Origin: Roseomonas sp. | Lineage (GTDB): Bacteria > Pseudomonadota > Alphaproteobacteria > Acetobacterales > Acetobacteraceae | Assembly (NCBI GenBank): GCA_020249265.1 | Contig: JADCGA010000021.1 | Span: 1 to 64,000 of the forward strand | Length of the DNA: 64,000 bases | Direction: 5' to 3' | Part shown: positions 1 through 9,844 of the stretch, in pieces | Numbering within the stretch: position 1 is the first letter of the stretch | Layout of the letters: every line of letters starts with the position of its first letter | The notes under the pieces: generated by a model | What the model was told of the DNA's origin: nothing | Databases searched by the model: none | What the model saw: only the letters and a program-made list of their open reading frames with translations | Made by a program: the position numbers and the translations under genes

Positions 1-450
1 ATTGGTCTGAAGGACACGGTGAAGACGACGGTGACCGGCGTTGAAATGTTCCGCAAGCTGCTGGATCAGGGCCAGGCGGGCGACAATATCGGCGCGCTGC
101 TGCGCGGCACGAAGCGTGAAGATGTGGAACGTGGCCAGGTGTTGGCGGCACCCGGTTCGATCACGCCGCACACGAAGTTCAAGGCGGAAGCCTATGTGCT
201 GACGAAGGAAGAAGGTGGCCGTCACACGCCGTTCTTCACCAATTATCGTCCGCAGTTCTATTTCCGTACGACGGATGTAACTGGCGTTGTGTCGCTGCCG
301 GAAGGCGTGGAGATGGTGATGCCGGGTGACAATGTGTCGATGGATGTGGAATTGATTGCGCCGATCGCGATGGATGAAGGCTTGCGCTTCGCCATTCGCG
401 AAGGTGGCCGCACCGTCGGCGCCGGCGTTGTCGCCAAGATCACGGCGTAA
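1..450 (+). CDS. tuf: Elongation factor Tu, C-terminal part (5' end outside window)
   Basis: The open frame runs in from the left edge and encodes about 149 residues matching the end of EF-Tu domain II and all of domain III. Recognisable segments are [16 protein letters not shown], the [15 protein letters not shown] stretch, [11 protein letters not shown], and the terminal [12 protein letters not shown]. The GTPase domain lies outside the window. EF-Tu brings aminoacyl-tRNA to the ribosomal A site as a GTP complex. It sits 24 bp upstream of rpsJ, the usual str-to-S10 junction in proteobacteria, so it is probably co-transcribed with the ribosomal genes that follow. Confidence 0.98.
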   Translation: MGLKDTVKTTVTGVEMFRKLLDQGQAGDNIGALLRGTKREDVERGQVLAAPGSITPHTKFKAEAYVLTKEEGGRHTPFFTNYRPQFYFRTTDVTGVVSLPEGVEMVMPGDNVSMDVELIAPIAMDEGLRFAIREGGRTVGAGVVAKITA

Positions 451-474
451 GAACAGGATACCGGGTCCCACATC

Positions 475-783
475 ATGGATAGCCAAAATATCCGCATCCG
501 CCTCAAGGCGTTCGATCACCGCGTGCTGGATGGCAGCACGCGGGAAATCGTGAATACCGCGAAGCGGACAGGTGCGCGCGTGCGGGGCCCGATTCCGCTG
601 CCGACGCATATTGAGCGTTTCACCGTGAACCGCTCTCCGCATGTCGACAAGAAAAGCCGCGAGCAATTCGAAATCCGTACGCATCGCCGTCTTCTTGATA
701 TCGTTGATCCCACGCCGCAGACGGTGGACGCGCTGATGAAGCTCGACCTCGCCGCTGGCGTGGATGTCGAAATCAAGATCTGA
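475..783 (+). CDS. rpsJ: 30S ribosomal protein S10
   Basis: This 102-residue protein has the family's usual length and opens with the typical [15 protein letters not shown]. The [19 protein letters not shown] loop that reaches into the small-subunit head is intact. S10 is a 30S head protein and also the NusE partner of NusB in transcription antitermination. It is the first gene of the S10 block, directly downstream of tuf. No strong Shine-Dalgarno sequence lies just before the ATG; the nearest AGGA is about 17 bp upstream. Confidence 0.99.
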   Translation: MDSQNIRIRLKAFDHRVLDGSTREIVNTAKRTGARVRGPIPLPTHIERFTVNRSPHVDKKSREQFEIRTHRRLLDIVDPTPQTVDALMKLDLAAGVDVEIKI

Positions 784-805
784 AGGGCCGGGGGAGTTTA
801 CCATC

Positions 806-1492
806 ATGGCCGCGAAAAATGGCCGCACTGGCCTTATCGCCAAAAAGCTGGGCATGTCCCGGCTGTTTAATGAGGATGGCTCGACCATCCCGGTCACGCT
901 GTTGCATGTTGACAATGTACGCGTGGTGGCAAAGCGCAGTGCTGAGAAGGATGGCTATGAAGCCGTTCAGCTTGGCATCGGCGTTGCGAAGCCCAAGAAC
1001 GTCTCCAAGGCGAATAAGGGGCATTTCGCGAAGGCTGCCTTGGAAGCGCCACGTAAGGTGGTGGAATTCCGCGTGGCGTCTGACGCCATGTTGGAGCCTG
1101 GTGCCGTGCTGTCTTCCGCGCATTTCGTTGCCGGGCAGAAAGTGGATGTGACTGGTGTGACGGTTGGTAAAGGCTTTGCGGGTGCGATGAAGCGCTGGAA
1201 CTTCTCGGGGCTTGAAGCCTCGCACGGGGTTTCCGTCAGCCACCGCTCGCATGGTTCTACCGGTAACCGTCAGGATCCGGGTAAGACCTTCAAGAACAAG
1301 AAGATGGCGGGGCACCTTGGTGTTGAGCGCGTGACCACCCAGAATTTGGAAGTCGCGGGCGTTGATGCCGAAAAGGGCCTGCTGTTGATCAAAGGCGCCG
1401 TGCCGGGTTCCAAGGGTGGCTATGTGCTGGTGCGCGACGCGGTGAAGCGCGCGCGCCATGCTGACGCGCCCTTCCCAGCGGCCATCGCGTGA
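806..1492 (+). CDS. rplC: 50S ribosomal protein L3
   Basis: The start chosen is the ATG at 806, which has GGGGAG at 791-796 and gives the typical L3 N-terminus ([19 protein letters not shown]). Earlier in-frame starts overlap rpsJ and have no family match. The 228-residue product contains the [21 protein letters not shown] loop region that reaches toward the peptidyl-transferase centre. L3 is an early assembly protein of the 50S subunit. The stop codon region overlaps a GTG in frame with rplD, showing how tightly the genes are packed. Confidence 0.98.
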   Translation: MAAKNGRTGLIAKKLGMSRLFNEDGSTIPVTLLHVDNVRVVAKRSAEKDGYEAVQLGIGVAKPKNVSKANKGHFAKAALEAPRKVVEFRVASDAMLEPGAVLSSAHFVAGQKVDVTGVTVGKGFAGAMKRWNFSGLEASHGVSVSHRSHGSTGNRQDPGKTFKNKKMAGHLGVERVTTQNLEVAGVDAEKGLLLIKGAVPGSKGGYVLVRDAVKRARHADAPFPAAIA

Positions 1493-1503
1493 ACGAGGCG
1501 AAG

Positions 1504-2124
1504 ATGCAAACCCCTGTCATCACCCTCGAGAACACCCAGGCTGGTGAGATCGAATTGCCGGAAGCGCTGTTTGGCGCAACGCCGCGCGCTGACATCATGG
1601 CGCGTGTGATTCATTGGCAATTGGCCAAGCGCCGTGCCGGCACCCACAAAGCCAAGGGCATGGGCGAAGTTTCTGGTACGACCAAGAAGCCCTACCGTCA
1701 GAAGGGCACTGGCAATGCGCGCCAGGGTTCCTTGCGTTCGCCGCAATTCCGCAAGGGTGGCGTTGTGCACGGGCCGGTTGTGCGTGACCATGGCTATAGC
1801 CTGAACAAGAAGGTGCGCCGGCTTGGGCTGATTAGCGCGCTGAGCCAGAAGGCCGCCGAGGGCAAGTTGATTGTCCTTGAAAATGCTGTGCTGGCCGCTG
1901 ATGCGAAGACCAGCGCTATCGCCGCCAAGGTGAAGGCGTTGGGTTGGAAAAGCGTGCTGGTGGTGGATGCCGCGACGGATGAGAATTTCGCCCGCTGCAT
2001 ACGCAACCTTCCCAAGGTGCAGGTGCTGCCGACCATCGGCGCCAATGTCTATGACATTCTGAACCACGAAGTGCTCGCGGTGACGCGCGCCGGCGTGGAA
2101 GCCCTGAAGGAGCGGCTGGCATGA
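1504..2124 (+). CDS. rplD: 50S ribosomal protein L4
   Basis: The ATG at 1504 is preferred over an in-frame GTG at 1489 that overlaps the rplC stop, because GAGG lies just upstream of the ATG and the GTG has no Shine-Dalgarno sequence. The 206-residue protein has the L4 extended loop ([17 protein letters not shown]) that lines the peptide exit tunnel. In enterobacteria L4 also autoregulates this operon; nothing here shows whether that holds in this organism. The stop overlaps the rplW start in an ATGA arrangement. Confidence 0.97.
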   Translation: MQTPVITLENTQAGEIELPEALFGATPRADIMARVIHWQLAKRRAGTHKAKGMGEVSGTTKKPYRQKGTGNARQGSLRSPQFRKGGVVHGPVVRDHGYSLNKKVRRLGLISALSQKAAEGKLIVLENAVLAADAKTSAIAAKVKALGWKSVLVVDAATDENFARCIRNLPKVQVLPTIGANVYDILNHEVLAVTRAGVEALKERLA

Positions 2125-2453
2125 GCGAGAACGCCGCGAAGCCGAAGAAGCCGGTAATCGGTAAGGAAAGGATGTATCAGACCATCCTTTCCCCGCTGGT
2201 GACCGAAAAGGCGACCCTGAATAGCGAACGTGGCCAGATCACCTTCAAGGTGGCGGGCGATGCGACCAAGCCTGAAATCAAGGCGGCGGTTGAAGGCCTG
2301 TTCGGGGTCAAGGTGCTTGCCGTGAACACCATTGTGGTGAAGGGCAAGACCAAGCGTTTCCGCGGCCGTCCCGGCCAGCGGTCTGATTGGAAGAAGGCAA
2401 TGGTGCGGCTTGCTGAAGGCCAAAGCATTGATCTCACGACGGGGCTCGCTTAA
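2121..2453 (+). CDS. rplW: 50S ribosomal protein L23
   Basis: This 110-residue protein starts at the ATGA overlap with rplD. Residues 1-16 are a lysine-rich extension; the core begins at [17 protein letters not shown], typical of L23, and ends with the [16 protein letters not shown] segment. L23 sits at the tunnel exit and docks trigger factor and SRP. The overlap suggests translational coupling to rplD. Confidence 0.98.
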   Translation: MSENAAKPKKPVIGKERMYQTILSPLVTEKATLNSERGQITFKVAGDATKPEIKAAVEGLFGVKVLAVNTIVVKGKTKRFRGRPGQRSDWKKAMVRLAEGQSIDLTTGLA

Positions 2454-2456
2454 GCC

Positions 2457-3293
2457 ATGGCGCTCAAGAGTTTCAATCCGATCACGCCTTCGTTGCGTGG
2501 CACGATTCTGATTGACCGTTCCGAATTGTGGAAGGGCAAGCCAGTCAAAGGGCTTACCGAAGGCAAGTCTCATTCGGGTGGCCGCAATAATCACGGGCGC
2601 ATCACATCGCGCTTCCGCGGCGGTGGACATAAGCAGTCCTATCGCATCGTGGATTTCAAGCGCCGTGACAAATTCGGTGTGCCCGCGACGGTTGAGCGGT
2701 TGGAATATGACCCGAACCGCACGGCCTTCATCGCGCTGCTGAAGTATGAGGATGGGGAGCTTGCCTATATCATCGCGCCGCAGCGCCTGAAGGTGGGTGA
2801 TACGGTGGTGTCTGCCGAACGCGCGGACATCAAGCCGGGCAATGCGATGCCGATGGCGGCCATTCCGGTGGGCACCATCATCCACAATATCGAAATGAAG
2901 CCAGGTGCGGGCGGCAAGATCGCGCGCTCTGCCGGGACCTTTGCGCAGCTGGTCGGCAAGGATGCCGGCTATGCGCAGGTGAAGCTGGTGTCTGGTGAAC
3001 TCCGTCTGATCCGTGCGGAATGCATGGCGTCCATCGGTGCGGTTTCCAACCCGGACAATAGCAACCAGGAACTCGGCAAGGCGGGGCGCAATCGCTGGCT
3101 CGGCCGCAAGCCGCATAACCGCGGCGTGACCATGAACCCGGTTGACCACCCGCATGGTGGTGGTGAAGGCCGTACCTCTGGTGGTCGCCATCCGGTGACG
3201 CCGTGGGGCAAGCCGACCAAGGGCGCGAAGACGCGCAACAACAAGCGGTCCGATGGATTTATTGTCCGTCGCCGCAACGCGACGAAGGGCTGA
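2457..3293 (+). CDS. rplB: 50S ribosomal protein L2
   Basis: This 278-residue protein is full length for L2. It starts [16 protein letters not shown] and contains the signature [18 protein letters not shown] near the C-terminus, whose histidine is close to the peptidyl-transferase centre. L2 is a primary 23S rRNA-binding protein needed for subunit association. The ATG follows the rplW stop by three bases. Confidence 0.99.
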   Translation: MALKSFNPITPSLRGTILIDRSELWKGKPVKGLTEGKSHSGGRNNHGRITSRFRGGGHKQSYRIVDFKRRDKFGVPATVERLEYDPNRTAFIALLKYEDGELAYIIAPQRLKVGDTVVSAERADIKPGNAMPMAAIPVGTIIHNIEMKPGAGGKIARSAGTFAQLVGKDAGYAQVKLVSGELRLIRAECMASIGAVSNPDNSNQELGKAGRNRWLGRKPHNRGVTMNPVDHPHGGGEGRTSGGRHPVTPWGKPTKGAKTRNNKRSDGFIVRRRNATKG

Positions 3294-3298
3294 TCGCG

Positions 3299-3577
3299 AT
3301 GCCGCGCAGCGTATGGAAAGGTCCGTTTGTTGACGGTTACCTGCTGAACAAGGCGGAAGCCGCCCGTGCTTCAACGCGCAATGAGATCATCAAGATCTGG
3401 TCGCGCCGCAGCACGATCCTGCCGCAATTCGTCGGCCTCACTTTCGGTGTCTATAACGGCAAGAAGTTTCTGCCGGTACAGGTCACTGAAAACATGGTCG
3501 GCCATAAATTCGGTGAATTCTCTCCGACGCGTACCTTCACGGGTCACGCGGCGGATAAGAAGACGAAGCGGGGCTGA
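3299..3577 (+). CDS. rpsS: 30S ribosomal protein S19
   Basis: The ATG at 3299, with GAAGGG about 9 bp upstream, gives the standard 92-residue S19 starting [16 protein letters not shown]. In-frame starts further upstream lie inside rplB and add no family sequence. The [19 protein letters not shown] segment near the end is diagnostic. S19 forms a head complex with S13 and contacts the A-site tRNA. Confidence 0.99.
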   Translation: MPRSVWKGPFVDGYLLNKAEAARASTRNEIIKIWSRRSTILPQFVGLTFGVYNGKKFLPVQVTENMVGHKFGEFSPTRTFTGHAADKKTKRG

Positions 3578-3582
3578 GTCCA

Positions 3583-3987
3583 ATGAGCAAGCCGAAACAC
3601 CCGCGCGGCCTGGCTGATAGCGAAGCCCAGGCTGTCACCTTCAATATCCGCGTGAGCCCACGCAAGCTGAACCTGGTTGCCGCGATGATCCGCGGCAAGA
3701 AGGCGCAGGATGCGGTGGCGCAGTTGACCTTCTCCAAGCGCCGCATCGCCGGCACGGTAAAGAAAACGCTGGAAAGCGCGATTGCGAATGCTGAAAACAA
3801 CCACAGCCTGGATGTGGATCGCCTGGTGGTGTCCCGCGCTGAAGTGGGGCGCGCTTCGGTGATGAAGCGCTTCCATGCGCGTGGCCGTGGCAAGTCATCC
3901 ACCATCGAAAAGTGGTTTAGCCATCTGAAAATCGTCGTGGCCGAACAGGTTGTGGCGGAAGCCGCTGAAGCTCAGGAGGCCGCGTAG
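3583..3987 (+). CDS. rplV: 50S ribosomal protein L22
   Basis: This 134-residue protein is slightly longer than the usual 110-125 because of an N-terminal extension and an Ala/Glu-rich tail ([10 protein letters not shown]). The core has [17 protein letters not shown] and the [15 protein letters not shown] region, the beta-hairpin that lines the exit tunnel and is the site of macrolide-resistance changes in other bacteria. It begins five bases after rpsS. The AGGAGG that serves rpsC lies within its last codons. Confidence 0.98.
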   Translation: MSKPKHPRGLADSEAQAVTFNIRVSPRKLNLVAAMIRGKKAQDAVAQLTFSKRRIAGTVKKTLESAIANAENNHSLDVDRLVVSRAEVGRASVMKRFHARGRGKSSTIEKWFSHLKIVVAEQVVAEAAEAQEAA

Positions 3988-3988
3988 T

Positions 3989-4666
3989 ATGGGCCAGAAA
4001 GTTAATCCCGTCGGGCTTCGGCTTGGCATTAATCGCACTTGGGATAGTCGCTGGTTCGCCGCTGCCGATTATTCCAAGATGCTGCATGAAGATTTCAAAC
4101 TGCGTGAAAAGCTGCGTGAGCGCCTGAAGGGCGCAGGCGTGAGCCGTGTGGTGATTGAACGCCCGGCGAAGAAGCCGCGCGTGACGATCCATGCTGCGCG
4201 CCCCGGCGTTGTCATCGGCAAGAAGGGCGCGGATATCGAAGTGCTGCGTAAGGATTTGCAGAAGATGGCGGGTGCCGAAGTGGCGCTCAACATCGTGGAA
4301 ATCCGCAAGCCGGAAATCGACGCCGTGCTGGTCGCTGAGAGCATTGCGCAGCAGCTTGAACGTCGCGTTGCTTTCCGTCGCGCCATGAAGCGTGCGGTGC
4401 AATCCGCGATGCGTCTTGGCGCACTGGGCATTCGGATCAATTGCTCCGGCCGCCTGGGCGGCGCTGAAATCGCCCGCATGGAATGGTATCGCGAAGGGCG
4501 CGTGCCTTTGCATACGCTGCGTGCCGATATTGACTACGGTACGGCAACGGCGAAGACCACCTATGGCACCTGCGGTGTGAAGGTTTGGGTCTTCAAGGGT
4601 GAGATCATGGGGCATGATCCGATGGCGCAAGACAAACGCGCTGCCGAACAGGCGCCGCAGCGCTAA
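3989..4666 (+). CDS. rpsC: 30S ribosomal protein S3
   Basis: The start at 3989 has a perfect AGGAGG at 3974-3979 and gives the canonical [13 protein letters not shown]. The 225-residue protein contains the KH domain ([14 protein letters not shown]) and the C-terminal segment [15 protein letters not shown]3 lines the mRNA entry channel with S4 and S5. Earlier starts inside rplV are rejected because they lack a ribosome binding site and family sequence. Confidence 0.99.
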   Translation: MGQKVNPVGLRLGINRTWDSRWFAAADYSKMLHEDFKLREKLRERLKGAGVSRVVIERPAKKPRVTIHAARPGVVIGKKGADIEVLRKDLQKMAGAEVALNIVEIRKPEIDAVLVAESIAQQLERRVAFRRAMKRAVQSAMRLGALGIRINCSGRLGGAEIARMEWYREGRVPLHTLRADIDYGTATAKTTYGTCGVKVWVFKGEIMGHDPMAQDKRAAEQAPQR

Positions 4667-4678
4667 GGGTATAGGACA

Positions 4679-5098
4679 ATGCTGCAACCTAAGCGCACTA
4701 AATTCCGCAAGGCCCATAAGGGCCGCATCCATGGCTTGGCCAAGGGTGGCTTTTCCTTGTCCTTCGGCGGTTTCGGCCTGAAGGCGCTGGAGCCTGAGCG
4801 CGTGACTGCGCGGCAGATCGAAGCGGCGCGCCGCGCGATCACCCGTGCCATGAAGCGCCAGGGCCGTGTGTGGATCCGCATTTTTCCGGATGTGCCGGTT
4901 TCGACCAAGCCTGCCGAAGTGCGCATGGGCTCCGGTAAGGGTGCTCCGGAATATTGGGTGGCCCGGGTAAAGCCCGGCCGCATCATGTTCGAGATTGACG
5001 GCGTGAGCAACGAGCTGGCGCGTGAAGCGCTTAGCCTCGGTGCGGCCAAGCTGCCAATCAAGACGAAGTTCGTGACCCGTCTGGGTCTGGAGGCTTGA
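4679..5098 (+). CDS. rplP: 50S ribosomal protein L16
   Basis: This 139-residue protein has the L16 start [16 protein letters not shown] and the [19 protein letters not shown] motif. L16 lies near the A and P sites and is needed for tRNA accommodation. It follows rpsC by 12 bp with a TAGGA Shine-Dalgarno. The TGGAGG for rpmC lies in its final codons. Confidence 0.99.
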   Translation: MLQPKRTKFRKAHKGRIHGLAKGGFSLSFGGFGLKALEPERVTARQIEAARRAITRAMKRQGRVWIRIFPDVPVSTKPAEVRMGSGKGAPEYWVARVKPGRIMFEIDGVSNELAREALSLGAAKLPIKTKFVTRLGLEA

Positions 5099-5100
5099 TC

Positions 5101-5316
5101 ATGGCCATGACCAAGATCGGCGATGTTCGCGCCAAATCGGCGGATGAGCTGAACACAATGTTGCTTGATTTGCGCAAGGAGCAGTTCAATCTGCGTTTCC
5201 AACGCGCAACCGGGCAGCTTGAAGCTCTCAGCCGTATCCGCCAGGTCCGTCGGGACATTGCGCGGGTGAAAACCATCATCGGTGAGCGCAGCCGCGCCAC
5301 CGCAACCAAAGCCTGA
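5101..5316 (+). CDS. rpmC: 50S ribosomal protein L29
   Basis: The start chosen is the ATG at 5101, with TGGAGG at 5088-5093. A TTG two codons earlier overlaps the rplP stop and is less likely. The 71-residue helical protein carries [20 protein letters not shown] and [14 protein letters not shown], typical of L29, which packs beside L23 at the tunnel exit. Its length is normal for alphaproteobacteria. Confidence 0.98.
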   Translation: MAMTKIGDVRAKSADELNTMLLDLRKEQFNLRFQRATGQLEALSRIRQVRRDIARVKTIIGERSRATATKA

Positions 5317-5332
5317 GAGGAGACCGACGGCG

Positions 5333-5596
5333 ATGCCGAAGCGCGTCCTCACCGGGCGGGTCGTCAGCGACAAGATGGACAAGACCATTACGGTCTTGGT
5401 CGAACGTCGCGTGATGCATCCGCTCTATAAGAAATTCATCCGCAAATCGAAGAAATACGCGGCGCATGACGATACCAACCTGTGCAAGGAAGGTGACGTG
5501 GTGCAGATCGAAGAATGCCCGCCGATTTCCAAGCGCAAGGTTTGGACGGTAGTGGCGCGCAACGGCGAAGCCGTGGCGCCGGCGGCGGGGGGCTGA
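5333..5596 (+). CDS. rpsQ: 30S ribosomal protein S17
   Basis: The ATG at 5333 follows a GAGAGGAGA Shine-Dalgarno (5315-5323) and gives an 87-residue S17 beginning [18 protein letters not shown]. An in-frame start at 5282 inside rpmC is rejected. S17 is an OB-fold protein binding 16S rRNA helices 7 and 11. The [16 protein letters not shown] segment near the C-terminus is diagnostic. Confidence 0.98.
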   Translation: MPKRVLTGRVVSDKMDKTITVLVERRVMHPLYKKFIRKSKKYAAHDDTNLCKEGDVVQIEECPPISKRKVWTVVARNGEAVAPAAGG

Positions 5597-5599
5597 TCC

Positions 5600-5968
5600 A
5601 TGATTCAAGTGGAAAGCAACCTGGAAGTCGCTGACAATTCCGGTGCGCGTCGCGTGCAATGCATCAAGGTGCTTGGCGGATCCAAGCGCAAGACCGCTGG
5701 TGTGGGCGATGTGATTGTCGTTTCCATCAAGGAAGCGATCCCGCGCGGCAAGGTGAAGAAGGGTACGGTTGAGCGCGCGGTGATCGTGCGGACTTCCTTC
5801 CCGGTGCGCCGCAATGATGGTTCTGTGATCCGCTTCGACCGCAATGCGGCCGTGCTGATCAACAAGCAGAATGAGCCGATCGGCACGCGTATCTTTGGCC
5901 CGGTGGTGCGTGAACTTCGCGCGAAGAAGTTCATGAAGATCATCTCTCTGGCGCCGGAGGTGTTGTAA
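5600..5968 (+). CDS. rplN: 50S ribosomal protein L14
   Basis: This 122-residue protein is exactly the usual L14 length and starts [18 protein letters not shown]. It has the [20 protein letters not shown] and [13 protein letters not shown] motifs. L14 forms an inter-subunit bridge and is the docking site of the silencing factor RsfS. It begins three bases after rpsQ. Confidence 0.99.
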   Translation: MIQVESNLEVADNSGARRVQCIKVLGGSKRKTAGVGDVIVVSIKEAIPRGKVKKGTVERAVIVRTSFPVRRNDGSVIRFDRNAAVLINKQNEPIGTRIFGPVVRELRAKKFMKIISLAPEVL

Positions 5969-5971
5969 GCC

Positions 5972-6292
5972 ATGGCTCAGAAGATCAAGAAGGGCGATCG
6001 CGTCCAGATCCTGTCCGGGCGTGACAAGGGCCGGCAGGGCGAAGTCATTCGCGTGATGCCGGCCGAAGATCGTGCGCTGGTGCAGGGCGTCAATTTGGTG
6101 AAGCGTCACCAGAAGGCGACTGGCATTGGTAATCCAGGCGGCATCACTGAAAAGGAAGCGCCGATTCATCTCTCGAATCTGGCGATGATTGACCCCAAAT
6201 CCGGCAAGCCGACCCGCGTTGGCTTCAAGGTGTTGGAAGATGGCAAAAAGGTCCGGGTGGCGCGTTCCTCCGGCGAGGTGCTTGACGCATGA
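5972..6292 (+). CDS. rplX: 50S ribosomal protein L24
   Basis: This 106-residue KOW-domain protein starts [20 protein letters not shown] and contains the [17 protein letters not shown] segment typical of L24, an assembly initiator of the 50S subunit. Its GGAGG Shine-Dalgarno lies in the last codons of rplN. Its stop overlaps the rplE start as ATGA. Confidence 0.99.
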   Translation: MAQKIKKGDRVQILSGRDKGRQGEVIRVMPAEDRALVQGVNLVKRHQKATGIGNPGGITEKEAPIHLSNLAMIDPKSGKPTRVGFKVLEDGKKVRVARSSGEVLDA

Positions 6293-6849
6293 GCGATGTG
6301 AAGGAACAGCCCCGGCTGCGCCAGCATTACGATTCCGTGGTGCGCAAGCAGTTGACCGAGGAATTCGGCTACACCAATCCAATGGAAGTGCCGAAGCTTG
6401 AGAAGATCGTGATCAATATGGGTGTCGGCGAAGCCGCTGGCGACCAGAAGAAGCTCGATGCCGCGGTGGGCGACCTGACCCTGATCTCGGGTCAGAGGCC
6501 GGTAAGGACCAAGGCAAAGAAGGCGATCGCGGGCTTCAAGATCCGCGAAGGCCAGGCGATTGGCTGCAAGGTTACGCTGCGCAAGGAACGCATGTATGAA
6601 TTCCTTGATCGGCTTGTGACGATTGCGCTGCCGCGCGTGCGCGATTTTCGTGGCATTCCCGGCAATCGCGGCTTCGACGGTCGGGGCAATTATGCCCTTG
6701 GCTTGAAGGAGCAGATCGTGTTCCCCGAAATCATTTATGACAAGGTGGATACGGTTCGCGGCATGGACATTGTTTTCGTCACGACGGCGAAGACCGACAA
6801 GGAAGCCAAGGCGCTGCTTAAGGCGTTCCAGCTTCCTTTCCAGAATTGA
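6289..6849 (+). CDS. rplE: 50S ribosomal protein L5
   Basis: This 186-residue protein starts at the ATGA overlap with rplX. It contains [31 protein letters not shown] and the [19 protein letters not shown] signature. L5 binds 5S rRNA and contacts P-site tRNA. It is followed by a 53-bp gap, the largest within this part of the operon. Confidence 0.99.
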   Translation: MSDVKEQPRLRQHYDSVVRKQLTEEFGYTNPMEVPKLEKIVINMGVGEAAGDQKKLDAAVGDLTLISGQRPVRTKAKKAIAGFKIREGQAIGCKVTLRKERMYEFLDRLVTIALPRVRDFRGIPGNRGFDGRGNYALGLKEQIVFPEIIYDKVDTVRGMDIVFVTTAKTDKEAKALLKAFQLPFQN

Positions 6850-6864
6850 GTTTTTTGGAAAACC

Positions 6865-6910
6865 GCCGGGTTAGCCCGGCAGGTTCCGGAGGGTTATGAC
6901 GTATGGCTAA
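6865..6910 (+). other. rplE-rpsN spacer: small hairpin and 4-codon mini-ORF
   Basis: The 53-bp spacer before rpsN holds GCCGGG (6865-6870) and GCCCGGC (6874-6880) around a tiny loop, then a GGAGGG Shine-Dalgarno (6888-6893). An ATG at 6896 opens a four-codon frame (MTYG) whose TAA at 6908-6910 lies within the first codons of rpsN. The elements are visible; whether they tune rpsN translation is speculation. Confidence 0.3.
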
Positions 6911-7208
6911 GACATCGTCTGTTGAAAAGAACAAGCGCCGGGAGCGGCTTTCCAAGCTGCATTCCGCCAAGCGCGCTGCGTTGAAGGCTGCGGTGATGAA
7001 TCGCGAGCTGCCAATGGAAGATCGCTTTGAAGCGACGCTGAAACTTGCGCAATTGCCCCGCAATGGCGCCAAGAATCGCGTTCGTCTTCGTTGTGAGCTT
7101 ACGGGGCGGCCGCGGGGCAATTATCGCAAGTTCAAGCTCTGCCGTAACGCGTTTCGTGAACTGGCCAATCAGGGTCAGCTTCCGGGCGTCGTGAAGGCAA
7201 GCTGGTAA
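6903..7208 (+). CDS. rpsN: 30S ribosomal protein S14
   Basis: This 101-residue protein is the long, zinc-free form of S14, as usual in proteobacteria: [18 protein letters not shown], with the conserved [20 protein letters not shown] near the C-terminus and no CxxC zinc ribbon. S14 sits in the 30S head beside S3 and S10. Its GGAGGG is 9 bp upstream. Confidence 0.99.
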   Translation: MAKTSSVEKNKRRERLSKLHSAKRAALKAAVMNRELPMEDRFEATLKLAQLPRNGAKNRVRLRCELTGRPRGNYRKFKLCRNAFRELANQGQLPGVVKASW

Positions 7209-7219
7209 GGAAGCCCGGC

Positions 7220-7618
7220 ATGTCAATGTCCGATCCGCTGGGCGATCTGCTCACCCGCATCCGCAATGCGCAATCCTCGCGTCAAACCCGGTGCAAGGCA
7301 CCTGCGTCCAAGCTGCGTGAGAATGTGCTGGAAGTGCTGAAGCGCGAAGGTTTCATTCGCGCCTGGCGCACCGAAGAACTCCGCCCTGGCGTGAAGTTCA
7401 TAGATATCGAATTGAAATATTCCGAAGGCGAACCCGCCATTCGGGAAATTACGCGTGTGTCGAAGCCCGGCCGTCGCGTCTATTCGAAGATCGCTGAGCT
7501 GCCCAAGTTCTATAATGGCCTTGGCATGTCCATCCTTTCCACGCCGCGTGGCGTGATGAGCGAAAATGAGGCCCGCGCTGCCAATGTTGGCGGCGAGGTT
7601 CTCTGTCGCGTATTCTGA
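7220..7618 (+). CDS. rpsH: 30S ribosomal protein S8
   Basis: This 132-residue S8 begins [18 protein letters not shown]; an alternative ATG two codons later would give the shorter form. A TAAGGAAG at the end of rpsN serves as Shine-Dalgarno. The C-terminal [20 protein letters not shown] signature is intact. S8 binds 16S rRNA helix 21. In enterobacteria it represses the spc operon; no evidence for that can be read here. Confidence 0.99.
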   Translation: MSMSDPLGDLLTRIRNAQSSRQTRCKAPASKLRENVLEVLKREGFIRAWRTEELRPGVKFIDIELKYSEGEPAIREITRVSKPGRRVYSKIAELPKFYNGLGMSILSTPRGVMSENEARAANVGGEVLCRVF

Positions 7619-7632
7619 CGGAGGGTTTGGCA

Positions 7633-8166
7633 ATGTCTCGCGTCGGAAAATATCCAGTACCGGTGCCTGCGGGCGTGCAGCTTGCGCTTTCGGGCCGCAC
7701 GCTGGTCGCCAAGGGCAAGCTTGGCGAATTGAAGCTTGACCTGACGGATGATGTTGATATCGAAATCAGCGCTCAGCAGGTGGCGGTGAAGCCGCGCCGT
7801 GAAGATCGCCGGTCGCGCACCATGTGGGGTACCACGCGCAGCCTGATCAACAGCATGGTGACGGGTGTTTCCACGGGCTTCGTGAAGTCCATGGAAATCA
7901 ACGGCACTGGTTATCGCGCTGCGGTGCAGGGCAAGGATCTTGTGCTGAGCCTCGGCTATAGCCACGAAATCCGCTACCCGATCCCGTCTGGCATCAAGAT
8001 CACCTGCGAACGCCCGACGGCGATCAAGGTCGAAGGATCTGACAAGCGCCAGGTGGGCCAAGTTGCCGCCGAAATCCGTGCCTATCGCGGGCCGGAGCCT
8101 TACAAGGGCAAGGGCGTCAAATACGAGAATGAGCAGATCCTCCGGAAGGAGGGGAAGAAGAAGTAA
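7633..8166 (+). CDS. rplF: 50S ribosomal protein L6
   Basis: The ATG at 7633, behind GGAGGG at 7620-7625, gives a 177-residue L6 beginning [19 protein letters not shown] two codons earlier is less likely. Both L6 repeats are present, with [20 protein letters not shown] in the centre and [16 protein letters not shown] at the C-terminus. L6 lies near the factor-binding site. The stop and the rplR start share a base (TAATG). Confidence 0.99.
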   Translation: MSRVGKYPVPVPAGVQLALSGRTLVAKGKLGELKLDLTDDVDIEISAQQVAVKPRREDRRSRTMWGTTRSLINSMVTGVSTGFVKSMEINGTGYRAAVQGKDLVLSLGYSHEIRYPIPSGIKITCERPTAIKVEGSDKRQVGQVAAEIRAYRGPEPYKGKGVKYENEQILRKEGKKK

Positions 8167-8528
8167 TGGCCAGCAAGCTCGATCTTCAGGAGCGGCGCAA
8201 GCGTCGGCTCCGTTATCAGATTCGGATGAAGTCTGGTGGGCGGCCGCGCCTGTCCATCTTCCGCTCCGGCAAGCATATCTATGCGCAGGTCATTGATGAT
8301 GCTCAGGGCCGCACGGTCGCTGCTGCGTCTTCGCTTGAAAAGACCATGCGTGAAGCCTTGAAGACTGGCGCTGATACCGAAGCGGCTACGGCGGTTGGCA
8401 AGTTGATTGCCGAACGTGCCATGGCGGCGGGTGTGACAGCGGTGGTCTTCGATCGCGGACCTTATCTTTATCACGGGCGCGTCAAGGCGCTCGCGGACGG
8501 CGCCCGCGAGGGCGGGCTGTCGTTCTGA
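8166..8528 (+). CDS. rplR: 50S ribosomal protein L18
   Basis: This 120-residue L18 starts in a TAATG overlap with rplF. It contains [28 protein letters not shown] and ends [23 protein letters not shown] in pieces typical of the family. L18 binds 5S rRNA together with L5 and L25. Length and N-terminal basic region are normal. Confidence 0.98.
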   Translation: MASKLDLQERRKRRLRYQIRMKSGGRPRLSIFRSGKHIYAQVIDDAQGRTVAAASSLEKTMREALKTGADTEAATAVGKLIAERAMAAGVTAVVFDRGPYLYHGRVKALADGAREGGLSF

Positions 8529-8541
8529 AGGATTGAACAAG

Positions 8542-9174
8542 ATGGCACGTGAACCAAGGGGCGGTGGCGAAGGCGGTGAAGGCGGTGAACGTCGTCGTCG
8601 CGGTGGCCGTGATCGTGATCGGGAACAGCGCACGGAACGCCAGGAAGGCGATGAGCTGAAGGACAAGCTGGTTACCATCAATCGCGTGGCGAAGGTGGTA
8701 AAGGGTGGTCGTCGGTTTAGCTTCGCGGCACTGGTTGTTGTGGGTGACGAAAAGGGCCGCGTTGGCTGGGGCGCTGGCAAGGCGCGCGAAGTGCCGGAAG
8801 CGATCCGCAAGGCGACTGAACGCGCCAAGCGCACGATGATCCGTGTGCCGATGCGTGAAGGCCGCACGCTGCATCATGATGTGGTCGGCGAATTCGGTGC
8901 AGGCCGCGTTGTGTTGCGCGCGGCGCCGGCTGGTACCGGCATCATTGCCGGCGGCCCGATGCGCGCCGTGTTTGAAACGCTGGGCATGGGCGACGTCGTT
9001 GCCAAATGTCTGGGTTCCGCCAATCCGCATAACATGGTGAAGGCCACTTTCGCCGCGCTGCAGCGCTGCACCAGCCCGCGTGCTGTTGCGTCTCGCCGTG
9101 GCAAGAAGGTGGCCGACATCCTCGGCCAGCGGAAGGAAGGCGCCGCTGAGGCGCAGGAGGCCGCAAATGGCTGA
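8542..9174 (+). CDS. rpsE: 30S ribosomal protein S5
   Basis: The ATG at 8542, after GAAGGA near the rplR stop, gives a 210-residue S5. Residues 1-35 form a Gly/Glu/Arg-rich extension ([16 protein letters not shown]) seen in alphaproteobacterial S5; the core begins [20 protein letters not shown]. The double-stranded RNA-binding fold and the C-terminal domain ([18 protein letters not shown]) are complete. S5 shapes the mRNA entry channel and decoding fidelity. It overlaps rpmD by 8 bp. Confidence 0.98.
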   Translation: MAREPRGGGEGGEGGERRRRGGRDRDREQRTERQEGDELKDKLVTINRVAKVVKGGRRFSFAALVVVGDEKGRVGWGAGKAREVPEAIRKATERAKRTMIRVPMREGRTLHHDVVGEFGAGRVVLRAAPAGTGIIAGGPMRAVFETLGMGDVVAKCLGSANPHNMVKATFAALQRCTSPRAVASRRGKKVADILGQRKEGAAEAQEAANG

Positions 9175-9352
9175 GAAAAAGACATTGAAGGTTACCCAGC
9201 TTGGGTCGCCGATTGGGCGTAGGTCTGATCAAAAGGAAACCCTTATTGGCCTTGGTCTGAACAAGCGCCATCGCACGCGTGAGCTTGAAGACACGCCTGC
9301 GGTGCGCGGCATGATTCGTAAGGTCGCCCACCTGATCAAGGTGGAGGATTGA
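9167..9352 (+). CDS. rpmD: 50S ribosomal protein L30
   Basis: This 61-residue protein starts at the ATG at 9167, eight bases inside the rpsE end, with AGGAGG at 9155-9160. The sequence [19 protein letters not shown] and [14 protein letters not shown] is typical of L30. The same frame is open further upstream inside rpsE but carries no L30 sequence there. L30 is a peripheral 50S protein near 5S rRNA. Confidence 0.97.
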   Translation: MAEKKTLKVTQLGSPIGRRSDQKETLIGLGLNKRHRTRELEDTPAVRGMIRKVAHLIKVED

Positions 9353-9355
9353 GCC

Positions 9356-9844
9356 ATGAAGTTAAATGAAATCCGCGATAACGCGGGCGCGCGCCCCAAG
9401 TTCAAGCGCATTGGCCGTGGTATTGGCTCTGGCAAGGGCAAGACCGGCGGTCGCGGCGTGAAGGGCCAGAAGGCGCGTACCGGCGTTTCGCTGAACGGGT
9501 TTGAAGGCGGCCAGCTGCCGATCTATCGGCGCCTGCCCAAGCGCGGCTTCGTGAATAATTTCCGCAAGCTCTATGCAACGCTGAATATCGGCACGCTGGA
9601 TGCGGCGATTGAAGCGGGGCGTCTGCCGGCGGGTCAGGATCTGGATGAAGCGGCGCTGCGCGCCTCTGGCGTGGTTCGGTCCAGCGCCAAGTTTGAAGGC
9701 GTGCGCCTGCTGGGCAAGGGTGAAATCAAGCGCCCGGTGCGCATTACAGTTTCCGGCGCTTCGGCGGCGGCGATCGCGGCGGTGGAAGCGGCGGGCGGCA
9801 GCGTCACCGTGACCGCTGCGGCGGCCCCGGCTGAAGGCGGCTGA
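9356..9844 (+). CDS. rplO: 50S ribosomal protein L15
   Basis: This 162-residue L15 has the Gly-rich N-terminus ([19 protein letters not shown]) and the [18 protein letters not shown] signature. The C-terminus ends in an Ala-rich tail after the VEAAGG segment. L15 is a late-assembly 50S protein. It closes the ribosomal run before secY and is followed by an unusually long 181-bp spacer. Confidence 0.98.
   Translation: MKLNEIRDNAGARPKFKRIGRGIGSGKGKTGGRGVKGQKARTGVSLNGFEGGQLPIYRRLPKRGFVNNFRKLYATLNIGTLDAAIEAGRLPAGQDLDEAALRASGVVRSSAKFEGVRLLGKGEIKRPVRITVSGASAAAIAAVEAAGGSVTVTAAAAPAEGG

Noticed and set aside
1489-1503. GTG start for rplD at the rplC stop
   Set aside because: No Shine-Dalgarno is placed for it, whereas the ATG at 1504 has GAGG upstream and gives the expected L4 N-terminus.
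2049-3374. Long minus-strand open frame opposite rplW, rplB and rpsS
   Set aside because: High-GC coding DNA leaves the antisense frame open; the translation has no family features and the plus-strand ribosomal genes fully explain the sequence.
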